The notes: generated from the sequence alone by a model not told the origin. 64,000 nucleotides of DNA from Conchocele bisecta (GCA_029237695.1 CM055266.1:123804569-123868568), one strand, 5' to 3'. Numbered from the stretch's first letter, positions 1 to 10,699 are shown. Translations and numbers: made by a program.

Positions 1-55
1 AATTTCCGTACTTGTTGTTGTTGTTAGTACCACGTGATCATACACCTTGATGATG
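1..55. repeat. End fragment of family N MITE
   Basis: The sequence has a run of GTT triplets followed by CACGTGATCATACACC. The same end is seen on the full-length N copies at 1963-2379 and 47603-47976. It is cut by the window edge. Confidence 0.6.
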
Positions 56-332
56 TACCCCTTATCTTTCCTAGAATAATTCTTTATTGTTAGTCAAAAC
101 TTAAACAATGTTACAGTAACTTTTATTCACCTTCACCGATTTTGCTTGATAGTGTCACATTATCATATTGAAATAAATATTGTTTAAGCTAAGCATGTTA
201 CTGTATATTTTACATAATTGCCAAGCACTTCTTTGGGTCTTTCAAAACATTCTGAACACATGTATCAACGTGTATCTCAAATCTGAAATTGCCACATGCT
301 GTACCCGATTTATCACTACACGTACGTGTATA

Positions 333-728
333 CAGGCCCGTACGCAAAGGGGGTGCGACGGGTGCGTACGCATCCCCCCCCCCCCCTTAACCCGTTCAAC
401 ACCACATGCCTGTATAGTGGTATTGGCAAAAAGTGTAGATCCAGATGAGCCGGCTCGTTACGAGCCGTCTCATTAGGATCTGCACTTTTTGCAAGTAATT
501 TTCATAATTACAACACCGTATGTTCATAAATGGACTGGTCTGAAAATCATTTTGTGATGATTGGAATGGCTTGCAAAATTAACATATCAAAATCCATTCC
601 AGTTATTTAGGGGTGAAATGGTTAATCTGCCGAGGTGTGTCCGCGAATGTGCAAACAAACAATGTTTAGCTTAGCCCTTCGCGCCGTCGATAACGCACCC
701 CCTAAATTAATTCCTGCGTACGGGCCTG
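333..728. mobile_element. Non-autonomous DNA transposon, CAGGCCCGTACGCA ends, 5-bp flanking duplication
   Basis: A 14-bp terminal inverted repeat CAGGCCCGTACGCA is present at both ends (333-346 and 715-728). GTATA flanks it directly on both sides (328-332 and 729-733), which fits a 5-bp target duplication. A CAG start with 5-bp duplication would suit a hAT5-like element, but that assignment is inference. There is no coding capacity. A family H element is nested inside, and a run of about 14 C lies at 372-386. Confidence 0.65.
391..621. mobile_element. Family H MITE between TTAA sites (nested)
   Basis: TTAA lies at both edges (387-390 and 622-625), with ends reading CCCGTTCAACACCAC and, inverted, CCATTTCACCCC. 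The left half holds a hairpin around GAGCCGGCTCGTTACGAGCC. TTAA targets are typical of piggyBac and Kolobok; the CCC(T/G)TT start favours piggyBac-like. It lies wholly inside the element at 333-728, so it inserted later. Other copies are at 3984-4230 and 44813-45046. Confidence 0.65.
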
Positions 729-896
729 GTATAATTCTATTGCGCTGTTTCAAACAAATTATTTATTATCTAACCAACATTATGGTTATTCTATCAGCGC
801 ACGAATCTCGCCGATTGCATTATTAATGGGTCGCTGTCTGCATGCATAACTGTGCATCAAAGGTGTTTAAATCGTGGCAGGGATGGTCACATGGTT

Positions 897-1307
897 AAAT
901 ACAATTTATTCAACTGCCATTTTGAAATACCGGATTTAGTTTCCCAGACATCTGGGGGCCGTTTCATTAAACTTCGTACGACTAAAATGTTCGTAAGTGC
1001 AAATTTATGATAGTCTGTAAATTTCACATTAACAATGTTTTCTTGTAAATAATTAATGGATTTACATTTATTGAGCAAATGCTGCATATGCAGCCTATGC
1101 TCAATAAATGTACATCCATCAATTGAAATTTACAGACGATCTTAAATTTGCACTTACGAACATTTTAGTCGTAAGAAGTTTAGTGAAACGGGCCCCTGGA
1201 AATCCGATAAGAAACAAGTGCTGAGCAAGAGTTGCTTTGTCGGATTTACAGATGGCAATGTAAAGCAATCCGGTATTTCAAAATGGCAGTGGAATGAATT
1301 GTATATT
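897..1307. mobile_element. Palindromic element split by a family A MITE
   Basis: About 40 bp at 897-937 (including CTGCCATTTTGAAATACCGG) recurs inverted at 1267-1307. The A element at 955-1195 sits between these arms, so this is an older foldback interrupted by a younger insertion. Confidence 0.5.
955..1195. mobile_element. Family A MITE, Harbinger-like, CTG duplication
   Basis: 241 bp, nearly palindromic. The ends read GGGCCCGTTTCACTAAACTT (one mismatch here), followed by CGTACGACTAAAATGTTCG. The core is a hairpin of ATTTATTGAGCATATGCTGC type. CTG flanks it directly at 952-954 and 1196-1198. CWG duplication is known for some PIF/Harbinger elements, such as zebrafish Harbinger3. There is no transposase. 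Confidence 0.75.
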
Positions 1308-1499
1308 ATATGCTCTTCGAAAATTGTGAAATTTGCCCTTAGACCAGCATATAATGTTGCCAGAATTGACCATTGTTAATAATATGCCTTTAGATGTTTT
1401 GTTTGTTGTCATGGCAAGTTCTATGTCTCTGACATTCTGGTGGTAATACTTATAATGTTTTAGCCATTTTACAAGCCCTGTCCATCAGGATTAATCGTG

Positions 1500-1949
1500 C
1501 AGTGTCCCGTTAACGTTCATGATACTATCTAGTTGATACTACGACAATACGGTAGTACGATACTACGATGACGATAGTACGATACTATGGTGACAATACT
1601 ACGATGACGATACTACGATACTATGGTGACGATACTACGATGACATCGTACGATACTATGATGTCGATACCACGACCGTAACGGTGCTATTACAACGATA
1701 ACACGATTAACATCGTGCTGCCGACATAATTTGATCGTGGTATCGTGTTATTGTTTCGCGTTATCGTATATCGCCACCGCATACACCGTGGCATCGTTAT
1801 ATCGTCATCGTACTAGCGTAGTAGCGTCATCGTGATATCAGAACAGAACAGAACAGAACAGAACAGAACAGAACAGAACACCATCGTAGTATCGTGTTGT
1901 CGCAGTATCGACCCGATAACGATATTACGGTGACCTGAACGGAACACCG
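1500..1949. mobile_element. Foldback-like element with GATACTACGATGAC arms
   Basis: Imperfect inverted ends (1500-1526 and 1924-1949, core GTGTCCCGTTAACGTT) enclose two arms of irregular short repeats. The left arm reads GATACTACGATGACG and the right arm is its complement, ATCGTCATCGTAGTATCG. A GAACA microsatellite sits in the right arm. No coding sequence. It is one of several elements here with this architecture. Confidence 0.55.
1838..1880 (+). repeat. (GAACA)n microsatellite
   Basis: About eight tandem copies of CAGAA/GAACA lie inside the right arm of the surrounding foldback. Confidence 0.9.
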
Positions 1950-1962
1950 TATCGTGTAGCAT

Positions 1963-2379
1963 CAAGGTGCATGCTCACGTGGTTACAACAACAACGTCGC
2001 CTACTCCGAAGTAAGTATTATTTTATATTTTCCTTAATATGCAACGGGTTTTGATGAAATATAGCGCAGCAAACGCGTCTTCATGAGATGCATTTGGTGG
2101 TGCAGGGAGTTTGGCACATACTTATGTCGTTTTTGCGAAAAATCGATTTCCGTGTCGGAGACACGGAAATCGATTCTTCGCAAAAACGACAGAGGTTTAG
2201 GCGAAAATACAGAGACCACCAAATGCAGCTTAACAAAACACGTTTGATGCGCCACATTTCATCAAAATCCGTTACGTAATAAGGACAATATAAATGAATA
2301 CGTACTTTCAATCGGATGTATTCTGGAAGTTTCAATACTTGTTGTTGTTAGTACATGTACCACGTGATCATACACATTG
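1963..2379. mobile_element. Family N MITE, full length
   Basis: The ends are CAAGGTGCATGCTCACGTGG and its near complement at 2360-2379, followed inward by GTT/AAC triplet runs. The centre holds a strong hairpin (GAAAAATCGATTTCCGTGTC at 2137-2156 against its complement). The overlapping small ORFs on both strands here are a consequence of the palindrome. The second full copy is 47603-47976. Confidence 0.65.
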
Positions 2380-2384
2380 AGCCT

Positions 2385-2755
2385 GCCGAGTTGAATACAT
2401 TGAACAACCACGGTACCTGACCGAACTTCATCCATTATCGGCCTAGAGACGTCAGATTACTGCAGCGAGAAAATTAAATGATCATTACCCTGAAAAACCG
2501 GGTGTATTGACTCCGCGATCAGTGTACATCCATTCAAGTAAGATCTGGATCTACGCGGTTCACCATTTGATCAGGGAACTTTCGATATCATCGGACAACG
2601 TAGATTCAGTTTCACCGGCTAGCACGTGCACAAATGATTATCAGGATCTACAGCTGTCTGAGATTAAGTAGTCCCAGTTTGCGAGAGATCGGGTCTGATG
2701 TTTATCCCGAAATCAATCTGGCAGCTTGCAGTCTTCACGACCCGAGAATTTAATT
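2385..2755. other. Anonymous sequence
   Basis: No gene, repeat family or clear hairpin recognised. Confidence 0.5.
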
Positions 2756-2759
2756 TCAT

Positions 2760-2965
2760 TACTACACAATCGCCAGCGTCAATCTTGCCCAGATGACAAC
2801 GTTCCTGAACAATCTATTGGCAATCTCAACTCGCAACCCAGCAGTTTGATTGGTTGAGACTGAGATGTGTTCGCAATCAAGCAGTTTGATTGGTTGAGCT
2901 TGAGCTGTAGCACAGCTCGGGCTCATCCAATCAAACTGCTTGATATCAGGCAAAATATTCAATTA
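2760..2965. mobile_element. Family I MITE
   Basis: The left end matches the family consensus TACACAACCGCCAGCG followed by TAATCTTGCC. The interior has the diagnostic hairpin of TTGATTGGTTGAGCTTGAGC and its complement. Other copies: 5515, 12884, 21600, 30218, 42303, 52504 and 53513. Confidence 0.6.
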
Positions 2966-3495
2966 TTTTGAAACAAAAAGCATTGGCAAATATCAGTCGG
3001 CAGTTGGCTCTGTTATAACTAATATGTGATCCGGGTTAGTGTAAGTAAATATAAAAATAAATTTCGAAATATGTTTTGTAAACGGGTAGATAATGGCCAT
3101 TCAAACAACATGCAGAAAAGACATCCAAAAAATTTAATCTGATCAAAAGTTATGCAAGTTTCCACATTTTATGCAAATTTATGCAATTTATTTCCAACCC
3201 TATTCTAAAAATTACAATAAAAATGAATTAATGAAAATAAAAATACTTTTACTTGATAATACATAATTAATTCCATGTAATAAAATAATAAGAAAAATAT
3301 AAATTAAGGGTTAATATAAATAATTATAAAAAGTAATCGATCATTGATGAAGTCATAGTGGAACGCGCATATTTCAGCTAATTAAACATTTCAAAACTTT
3401 GTAACTTTTGAAATATGTGGTATTTTTGCATGTGGTTTTCAGTATTCATTTCATCAAACATTTAAAGAAATAAAAAAAATGTGTTTTATTGATTT
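2966..3495. other. AT-rich anonymous sequence
   Basis: Strongly AT-rich, with A/T runs and no ORF or recognisable repeat. It separates the I copy from the F copy. Confidence 0.5.
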
Positions 3496-3499
3496 TTAA

Positions 3500-3979
3500 A
3501 GGTACATGCCCATTCAGTAGGAACATAATATTATTTTTAGGAATTAAATAAGTGTAGAATTATGTCACTATTCTACCAGTTCTAAAAATTACGAGTGCCC
3601 GCTATACATATATAATCATGTATTAATATTTATTTTACTGATAGTGACGCGCTGTGGTATCAGGCTACTTTGATGTGCAAATGAGGCATGATATTTTTTA
3701 ATTATTTATACTAATTGTTTGCGGCAGATTATAAAGTATGATCATTGTACATCTGAAAAAATAAATATAGAGACTAAATAGTAATGCCCGTTAACAATTT
3801 AAAGAAACACGGCCATTGGCCCTGATATCAGTGTGGAAATTTGGGTCTGATATAAACTGTATAACAATGTCAATCAATACGTGGGGCAATGGTGAATGAA
3901 TGTGTATTTTACCAGAAATTGTCTCAGATGATGTATCTGATATAAAGAACATGTGTGCCTACTGAGTGGGCATGTACCT
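3500..3979. mobile_element. Family F MITE between TTAA sites
   Basis: 480 bp with ends AGGTACATGCCCATTCAGTA and the complement GGCATGTACCT. TTAA lies at both edges (3496-3499 and 3980-3983). Three complete copies (also 21747-22228 and 42929-43388) all have TTAA on both sides, supporting a TTAA target duplication (piggyBac or Kolobok type). No coding capacity. Confidence 0.75.
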
Positions 3980-3983
3980 TTAA

Positions 3984-4230
3984 TAACCCTTGGAACCCGA
4001 AAGTCCGCTATAGCTGTCTATGAAAACAGTGCAGATCAACATGAGCCTGTTCGTAACGAGCCGTCTCATCAGGAACTGCACTTTTTGAAAGTATTTTTCA
4101 AATTTTTGAGAACAAAAACACCACCTTTTCATAAATGGACTAGTCTGAAAATCATTTTCTGACGGTTTGGTTGGTTGCAAATTAAAGTTAGCATATCAAA
4201 ATCCATTCCAGTTACTTAGGGGTGAAAGGG
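3984..4230. mobile_element. Family H MITE abutting family F
   Basis: The hairpin around GTTCGTAACGAGCCGTCTC and the right end GGGGTGAAAGGGTTAA (TTAA at 4231-4234) match the H copy at 391-621. Its left edge is directly next to the TTAA that closes the F element. Confidence 0.6.
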
Positions 4231-4309
4231 TTAAGATGGCACGCTCATCATCCCGTATACGGATGCCGGGACCCGTATAGCTAACAAGGTTGTACACTGA
4301 CATAAAACA

Positions 4310-4375
4310 TTACAATTTTCGAAAAAAAATAAAAAAATAAAAAACTTTTGTTTTCTGGGTTTTTTTCGAAAATTG
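4310..4375. repeat. Hairpin with A/T-rich loop
   Basis: TTACAATTTTCGAAAAAAA at the left is complementary to TTTTTTTCGAAAATTGTAA at the right, around an A/T-rich loop. A similar stem (AAAAAATTACAATTTACG) is inside the Q element at 20908. Confidence 0.6.
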
Positions 4376-4468
4376 TAATTTTGTATGTCTTACAGTCTTG
4401 CGCAATATCATTATAGGAGTGTGTTCGCATTGCTTTTGTTAGTATGGTTACCTACATGTACATTATAC

Positions 4469-4629
4469 AGTAGAACCCCGTTAAACCGAACCCCATTGTG
4501 TCTAATTTAGATGTAATTTCTGTCATTATCCTGTCTGTTCATAACAGAAAATGACAAAAATTCGCCAGCGAGTGCTTAATTACAGGGGACCTCCATGGGT
4601 GTCCGGTTTAGAGAGGTTTCATTGTATCA
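4469..4629. mobile_element. Family C MITE (TA-flanked, pogo/Tc1-like ends)
   Basis: It starts TACAGTAGAACCCC and ends in GTCCGGTTTAGAGAGG followed by TTTCATTGTA. The family consensus end is ACAGTGGAACCTCTCTAAAC followed by CGGACACC. A CAGT start next to TA fits Tc1/mariner-pogo MITEs; this is inference. Confidence 0.6.
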
Positions 4630-5198
4630 TATGCTCCCGAACACATTGCATTTTCCGTTCTTTGTCAAATGCCACGGGAGGAGAAACTGGCTGATGGCTT
4701 GGCCACTCCATGAACCTCAGTATACAGTAACGAGGCAATGTTCAAGTGAATCACGCCGACAGTTGACGACATTTTCATATTCTGTTCTATTCCGCATTTG
4801 CTCCGAGCATTTCGTCAACGTTCGAAGTAATTTACGTAAAATATCGTAACTTTTGTGAAAAAGATTCATGAAATATCGCACATCTTCTTAAGTACAAAAT
4901 CTCATATATCATCTAGCGAAGTCTCGTCAACGTTATTTTTCCTGCCATTCATTGTTCCCAGTAGTTCCGTTGTACGTTTTACTACGAACCGAGATTAAAG
5001 CCGTAAATCAATGTGGACGTTATGTGATCCTTCAGTTCGATAGCACACTCAGTAATAGAGCCACTCTTTCACAGGCCATATATGACCGCCAATGCATTAC
5101 TAATTGATTGCGTTATACGGCTTATCCTGTGTTAACTGACCAACCAAGACAATATGGGGATTGTGGATTTTATCAGGATGCAGTATAGTTGCGAACGG
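4630..5198. other. Anonymous sequence
   Basis: No supported gene. The short open frame from 4595 is partly inside the C element and has no recognisable domain. Confidence 0.4.
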
Positions 5199-5268
5199 TA
5201 ACTCTTCCAATATATTCCAGCTACGGACGGTACGGGAGTATATTGCAAGAGTTACCGTCCGCAACTAG
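5199..5268. repeat. Stem-loop, family Z
   Basis: GTTGCGAACGGTAACTCTT at the left pairs with AAGAGTTACCGTCCGCAAC at the right. The loop carries ACGGACGGTACGGGAG. A diverged second copy is at 26518-26600. Confidence 0.65.
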
Positions 5269-5363
5269 ATACAGTAGTACTCATCGTCACCCGTTATTAG
5301 AACATTGTATGTTACGTTTTGTTTTGCTTCAAGTTAAAAACCAAAAAATATAGAAACAAAATG

Positions 5364-5490
5364 TGTGGCTGTAACTGGAGAATTGGGGCTCATGTGCTTT
5401 GCGACCAGTGTAGATACAGACAAGCATGTGCATCCGCACAGTTTGATCAGGATCCGCAACGTTCGCCATTCCATCAATGAAACACTTGTT
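5364..5490. mobile_element. Family D MITE, left part
   Basis: Contains TGGCTGTAACTGGAGAA, GCGACCAGTGTAGAT and GCATCCGCACAGTTTGATC, the marks of family D. A full D copy is about 240 bp with inverted ends of GTGGCTGTGACTGGAGAAAT type. Confidence 0.6.
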
Positions 5491-5514
5491 TTATTTCCAA
5501 ATACTTGAATATCG

Positions 5515-5664
5515 GGATTCAAATCAAGCAGATTGATTGGCAGAGTCTGAGCTGTGCTACAGCTCCGGCTCAGTCAATCAAACTGCTTGCTTGTCAGTTC
5601 AGGTTACCGATAGATGCTCAGAAACGTTGACTTGATAGCAAGTTTGACGCTGGCGGTTGTGTAG
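5515..5664. mobile_element. Family I MITE, partial
   Basis: It has the core hairpin with GAGCTGTGCTACAGCTC and the right end TTGACGCTGGCGGTTGTGTA. The left end is missing. Confidence 0.55.
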
Positions 5665-5837
5665 CTACAGAATGTTCGCAGTTGCCGAGACAATTGGTAT
5701 TCTATCAATCTCTCTCCGTCGCCTAAAACATCCATTCGTGATTTCCCAGGAGGCCAATTTTAGCAAATTTAAGGAATGAACTTTCGACCAATTGCAAAAC
5801 GCGCTTCGGAAACAACGAGATACAATCGTATACATGT

Positions 5838-6335
5838 ATATGGCTGTGACTGGAGAAATCTTCCTGATGGGTTTTGTGACCAGTGTAGATCCAGATTGGC
5901 CTGTGCATCCGCACAGTCTGATCAGGATCTTCACTGGTCGTCATTCAGGCAGTGAACACGCGCTAGCAAACAGTATAGGTCCTTATCCCGTCAACACAGT
6001 GCATATGTGCCGTGAAACACGGTGCCGTGAAACATTTTTGATATCCAGTCAATACTATTTTTGCATTTTACACCCATTTGTAGGTGTTCACGGGATAAAT
6101 AGAATAGTAGGTTAGTGCCGTGAATGGTAAAAAATATCTGGCGCGGCACGGAAACGGAATGTGCTCGGCAGAGCCTCGCCCAACCCGTGTCCTGAGCCTT
6201 GCCAGATATTTTTTCCCATTCACGGCACTAACCTACTATTCTCTATTTACCATACCACAGGAGTATGGTATTTGATCAGGAGATAGACTGGTCACATATC
6301 ACATTAGCCCCATTTCTCCAGCCTCCGCAAGGACA
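5838..6335. mobile_element. Family D MITE interrupted by a G element
   Basis: The left half (from TGGCTGTGACTGGAGAAA) ends near 5975. The right half resumes near 6262 with TTTGATCAGGAGATAGAC and closes with CCCCATTTCTCCAGCC. The intervening DNA is family G. Confidence 0.65.
5975..6262. mobile_element. Family G element nested in D
   Basis: It has two modules. One is TTATCCCGTCAACACAGTGC followed by CACGGTGCCGTGAAAC. The other is a long hairpin opening with AGAATAGTAGGTTAGTGCCG and closing with its complement CGGCACTAACCTACTATTCT. The hairpin head contains GCTCGGCAGAGCCTCGCCC. Other copies: 24736, 31376, 36315 and 55551. Confidence 0.65.
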
Positions 6336-6440
6336 CGTGACAGCGGCAGCAGGGAGGGTGACAAGACGCCATGTTGTATATCAATCTGTTTCGTTACTAA
6401 CGCTGTCGGTTACAACATGTACGTACACATTGCAGTCCAG

Positions 6441-6677
6441 GGGGCACGTTTCACTAAACTTCGTACGACTAGAATGTTCGTAAGTGTAACATTATGATCG
6501 TCTGGAAATTGTAATTGATGAATGCACATGTATTGAACATCGGCTGCATATGCTCAATAAATGTAAATCCAGTATGTAAGTGTTTGTAAGAAAACATTGT
6601 TAATGTGAAATTTACAGACTATCATAGGTTTGCACCTACGAACATTTTAGTCGTATGAAGTTTAGTGAAACGGCCCC
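6441..6677. mobile_element. Family A MITE
   Basis: 237 bp with A-type ends (GTTTCACTAAACTTCGTACG and complement) and the TTGAACATCGGCTGCATATG core. The flanks are CAG on the left and CAT on the right, one mismatch from a CWG duplication. Confidence 0.7.
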
Positions 6678-7030
6678 CATAACTCAAATCAGCTATACTG
6701 CATCATGACTTTTCACCATTACGTATTTCGTTGTCAATATTTTGTTCTACAGTACGAAAAGTGCATCGTCGAAAGGGCAATCAATTTTATGCATTTCACA
6801 GTTTCACAATTAATCGAGTAACCCGACACGAAACTGTACTAAAGATCAAAGATTATACGGCAAAATGGCGAACAAGAGATGTTTTGTTGAAATGTATATA
6901 CGTGGTGTATGCTTGAAGTGGAGACCAATACCACTTTTCATTTAATATTAACTTCTGCTTCAAAAGAAACGGATACAAGTGTATATTGATTTAGAAGAGT
7001 TCGCGTTATGGTGGTTCAATAATGTAGAGT
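6678..7030. other. Anonymous sequence
   Basis: No gene or repeat recognised; the small open frame at 6731-6916 shows no domain. Confidence 0.4.
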
Positions 7031-7031
7031 T

Positions 7032-7562
7032 CCACACAAACATGCGCATAAAGAACCGCCTATGGTTCATCAACGCTTACTGTTCACGTATGTAAAGAAG
7101 CCGGCAATGCACGCTCAGATAACTTCGTCATTTCTGAACGTTTTATTACCGGTACCGTTGGTCTCCAAAAAAATCATTGAATTTGTAAACCGATGGACAC
7201 TAGGGGTTGACATCAACGCTTAGTGTCCACGTGTGAAAAGAAGCTGGCAATGCAGTCTTAGATAACTTCGTCATTTCTGGACATTTTATTACCGGTACCG
7301 TTGGTCTCCGAAGAACTTAGAAAAAAATCATACACTTTTTAGACTTTTCAGACTGATGAACACTAGGGGTTGACATCAACGCTTAGTGTCCACGTGTGAA
7401 AGAAGCTTGCGTTGCAGGCTCCTTTCACACGTGGACACTAAGCGGCTTCTTTCACACGTGGACACTAAGCGGCTTCTTTCACACGTGGACACTAAGTGGC
7501 TTCTTTCACACGTGGACACTAAGCGGTGATGAACAATAGGCGGTTCTACATACGCATGTGGG
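7032..7562. mobile_element. Foldback-like element with 27-bp and ~170-bp internal repeats
   Basis: The ends pair as inverted repeats: ACATGCGCATAAAGAACCGC at the left matches, inverted, GCGGTTCTACATACGCATGT at the right. Inside, a unit of about 170 bp (GATAACTTCGTCATTTCTG, then ACCGGTACCGTTGGTCTCC) occurs twice. Then about four exact 27-bp units (CTTTCACACGTGGACACTAA) lie in the opposite orientation. Because 27 is a multiple of three, the minus strand shows a spurious repetitive ORF. Confidence 0.6.
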
Positions 7563-7589
7563 CCGCCAGCCGAGAAAAGGGTCATCACG

Positions 7590-8355
7590 ACGTATGCGAC
7601 CAGCGCAGGCCCAGATCACAGGTTCTTGAAGAAAGGTTCATATTTCGGTACATACGCGCAGTCTGATCAGGGCATACGCCGTTCATTAATGTACTTTCCT
7701 GTTGTCAGCACAAATAGATCCCAGCCGTACTGAGAGAATGTGCAAAGACATATCAGGATTTACGATGTTTACAAGTGGTCTACGGTCAGTTTTCCGATGG
7801 GGAACCCATATCGGGCAACTTAGACACTCGGGAATCCTTGGCTCATTTCGTAAATCGACGCCATACAGGGATTCTCCAGATTATCGGACAAAAACATTTT
7901 TTTACGATATCTTTCTTAAAATAGCAGTCGCGGGCATAACATATTCACAGCACAATCGTCGGTTCTTGCTTTCTCCATGCTTGTAAACTATTTAGCAAAA
8001 TGTGCCATCTTTCTCACTTAAAATTGGTTCAGATCATCGGTCATAAGATTTCCCCAAAAATTAACATCGACAATCAGTTATCTGGACAAACGTATATTCG
8101 TCTTATAACTTCTATTTTCACCTTGAAATCATAATGTTGTTTTCTGTAAACCAGTGTAAACAGCATTGTGTAGTTTGTATAGCCGTTATGAGCTTTGCTG
8201 TTTCAGCAATTAAACGTTGTAGGTGGGCCACCAACCATTTTTGTTCTTCCTGTAAAACTTAGCCAATTAGCACACATTTGGCTCTCTGTGTTACAATCAC
8301 TTAGGATGAATAGGGCGGATGTTGTGGGACTTATTTTCCTGTAATCTGCACCATC
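7590..8355. other. Mostly anonymous; decayed D fragment at the left
   Basis: 7590-7690 has GCGACCAGCGCAGGCCCAGAT and CGCAGTCTGATCAGGGC, a decayed family D remnant. Nothing else is recognised. Confidence 0.4.
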
Positions 8356-8358
8356 CTG

Positions 8359-8603
8359 GGGCCCGTTTCACTAAACTTCTTACGACTAAAATGTTCGTAA
8401 GTTCAAATTTAATAAGATCGTCTGTAAATGTCAATTTATGGATTTACATTTATTGAGCATATGCTGCATATGCAGCCTATGCTCAATAAATGTAAATCCA
8501 ATAATTATTTACAAGAAAACATTGTTAAATGTGAAATTTACAGACTATCATAGTTTTGCTCTTACGAACATTTTAGTCGTACGAAGTTTAGTGAAACGGT
8601 CCC
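8359..8603. mobile_element. Family A MITE, perfect CTG duplication
   Basis: 245 bp, ends GGGCCCGTTTCACTAAAC and complement. CTG lies at 8356-8358 and 8604-8606. The core hairpin at 8445-8498 is intact. Confidence 0.8.
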
Positions 8604-8823
8604 CTGATCTGGATATACACTGATTACAATATAGGTTTATTTATTGCCAAGAAACATAAATTCAATGGCCTGTGACCACTTTGGTGGTGAACCGAAATGT
8701 CAGCAGCTGAAACTGAAACTACGTCGCGTGACAAGCATGTTCAGATTTTTTTTAACCAAAAAAAAACCACTAAAGAATGCTTGAAATAATGTCAAAGATG
8801 TATTAAAATCCTTGTGAAGTAGA

Positions 8824-9325
8824 CTACTGTCTGCTTCACGAAACCTGCTCAATTTTACGGCTATATAAATAACGCAAAAACAATACCTTTTTTAAATAAT
8901 ATTAAATTATAGCAAAATTTAAGAATGAGCCTTCTTTTTATTTCGTGAAATTTGGTCTAATATTTATTTTATTCCGAAAAAACAACAACAATTTCCCCAT
9001 GTTAAATCCCAATAGACATCTTCACAGAGTGACAGAGTGAAGATGTCTATGGGGATTTAACATGGGGAGGTTTTTCTAATTTCAGAAGTAGTGGACCCAT
9101 TTTCAAAATGTAACTTTTTTTCGTTTTTCGACTCCTCCAGTTTCTCGATCTCTTTTTCACATAGAGAACTCATTTCTCGTAAGAAAATCAATATTTGACC
9201 AAATTTCTCGAAAAAAAAGCTCATTCTTAAATTTTGCTAAAATTTAATATTATCGAAAAGATATATTGTTTTTGCATTATTTATATAGCCGTAAATTTGG
9301 CCAGGTTTCGTTAAACAGACAGTAG
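8824..9325. mobile_element. Family E MITE, about 500 bp
   Basis: Long inverted arms: TACTGTCTGCTTCACGAAAC at the left, and AAACAGACAGTA at the right. Inside are TTTACGGCTATATAAA, AATGAGCCTTCTTTTTATTT and a central hairpin, CATCTTCACAGAGTGACAGAG, inside CCCCATGTTAAATCCC arms. Other copies: 29385, 33073 and 53832. TA may be the flanking site. No coding capacity. Confidence 0.7.
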
Positions 9326-9376
9326 TACATCACTTGAGCAGGTTATGCAAGCAAACAGTGTCCATGGCCTAACATA

Positions 9377-9914
9377 ATGTGTAGCACAGTGGAACCTCTC
9401 TAAACCGGACACCTTGGGAGGTCCCCAGGGTGTCCGGTTTAGAGAGGTTCCGCTGTTATAAGCATTCCATGACCAATATTTGTCATGTTCAGTCATGAAC
9501 AGACGGGACAATGAAATAAATTACATTGAAACCCATCTAAATGAAGCACAATGGGGTCCACAGGGTGTCCGTTTAGAGGGGACCACTGTATTTACTTTAT
9601 CGTACTTCTTTTATACCTGGAAATTTCAGTACGTGTTGTTGTTGTTAGTACCACGTGATCATACACCTTGACCCAACCAATAGTTTGGATTGCGTACTGC
9701 TGCTGTAAAACCACCGGAATAGTGGCGACATAAAGTTACTTTCCACATTGAGCGTCACTACAGTGGAACCTCTCTAAACAGGACACAAAGAAAAGTTTGT
9801 TCATGTTTCATTGCCACAAAGCACCCATGCGTGTCTTGAAGTAGTCATCTGCATGTTTTACAGTGAAACCTTTATAAACCCAAGGGTGTCCGGTTTAGAG
9901 ATGTTCCACTGTAT
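9377..9914. mobile_element. Cluster of three family C MITEs
   Basis: Short palindromic C copies lie at about 9377-9458, 9520-9590 and 9758-9914. Each pairs a CAGTGGAACCTCTCTAAAC-type end with GTCCGGTTTAGAGAGGTTCC. An N-family end fragment (9626-9671) lies between the last two. Confidence 0.6.
9626..9671. repeat. Family N end fragment
   Basis: CAGTACGTGTTGTTGTTGTT followed by AGTACCACGTGATCATACACC matches the right end of the full N element at 1963-2379. Confidence 0.6.
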
Positions 9915-10349
9915 ATAAGTTAATATAAACCTGTGTCACCTGGAATTATTTAAAATAAATATAGAATGGAATAGTTTCTGTTAGACTATCATTTTCAGAA
10001 TGGATTACCTAGCGGACAGAAAACAAGGTGTTAACTATCATGTAAGCAATTCCCAGGACTTGAAAGGCATGCTTGATCAAACAATCAGACGCACGAACAT
10101 GGATCAACGAATGGCAGGGTCATGTGACGTATGAATATGTGACAGGCAGTAAAATGAATACTATCTCAGTATTTTTGTTGCAGGAGTAGAGGTATATGTA
10201 CTTCTAATAATTCCAAGCCGAAATTCACCAGTACCCACACAAGGTTAGCTCAAAGCAAGCACAAGTTTCGCCCTCTTTAAATTATGTACTATTTGCGAAA
10301 CACTAAGGGTCCACACTCGATTTACTGGAATGTAACCAGAGGACATTGG
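9915..10349. other. Anonymous sequence
   Basis: No gene or repeat recognised. Confidence 0.4.
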
Positions 10350-10405
10350 AATCGCAGACGACAATCTCGAACACGTGCACGTGTTCGAGATTGTCGTCTG
10401 CGATT
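10350..10405. repeat. Perfect 56-bp palindrome
   Basis: The arms start AATCGCAGACGACAATCTCG and are perfectly complementary across a GTGCAC centre. No mismatch is visible, suggesting a young structure or one kept intact. Confidence 0.85.
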
Positions 10406-10480
10406 CAAATTACCGTAGCTCGATGTCTGTGATAATATTCATGCGGTGTTTGTTTGTGTTGTGTTATTTCACCATATGTC

Positions 10481-10690
10481 GCTGTGAGAAATGGAGAAAA
10501 TGGGATTTCTGACCACTGCAGATCCAAATCAAATAGCACACTCGTGTAGCCTGATAACAATCTGTATTGCTTGTTCAAAGCATGACTGGTGTTTCATCGA
10601 TGGAATGGCGAACAGTGTAGATCCTGATCAGACTGTGCGGATGCACAGGCTGATCTGGATCTACACTGGTCGCAACATTCCATTTCTCCA
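10481..10690. mobile_element. Family D MITE
   Basis: Contains CGAACAGTGTAGATCCTGATC, ACTGTGCGGATGCACAGGCT and the right end CATTTCTCCAGT. It is in the orientation opposite to the copy at 5838. Confidence 0.6.
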
Positions 10691-10699
10691 GTTGCACCC

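Noticed and set aside
7376..7588. Protein with a nine-residue repeat
   Set aside because: It follows from the 27-bp DNA repeat in the foldback arm; no start context or domain.
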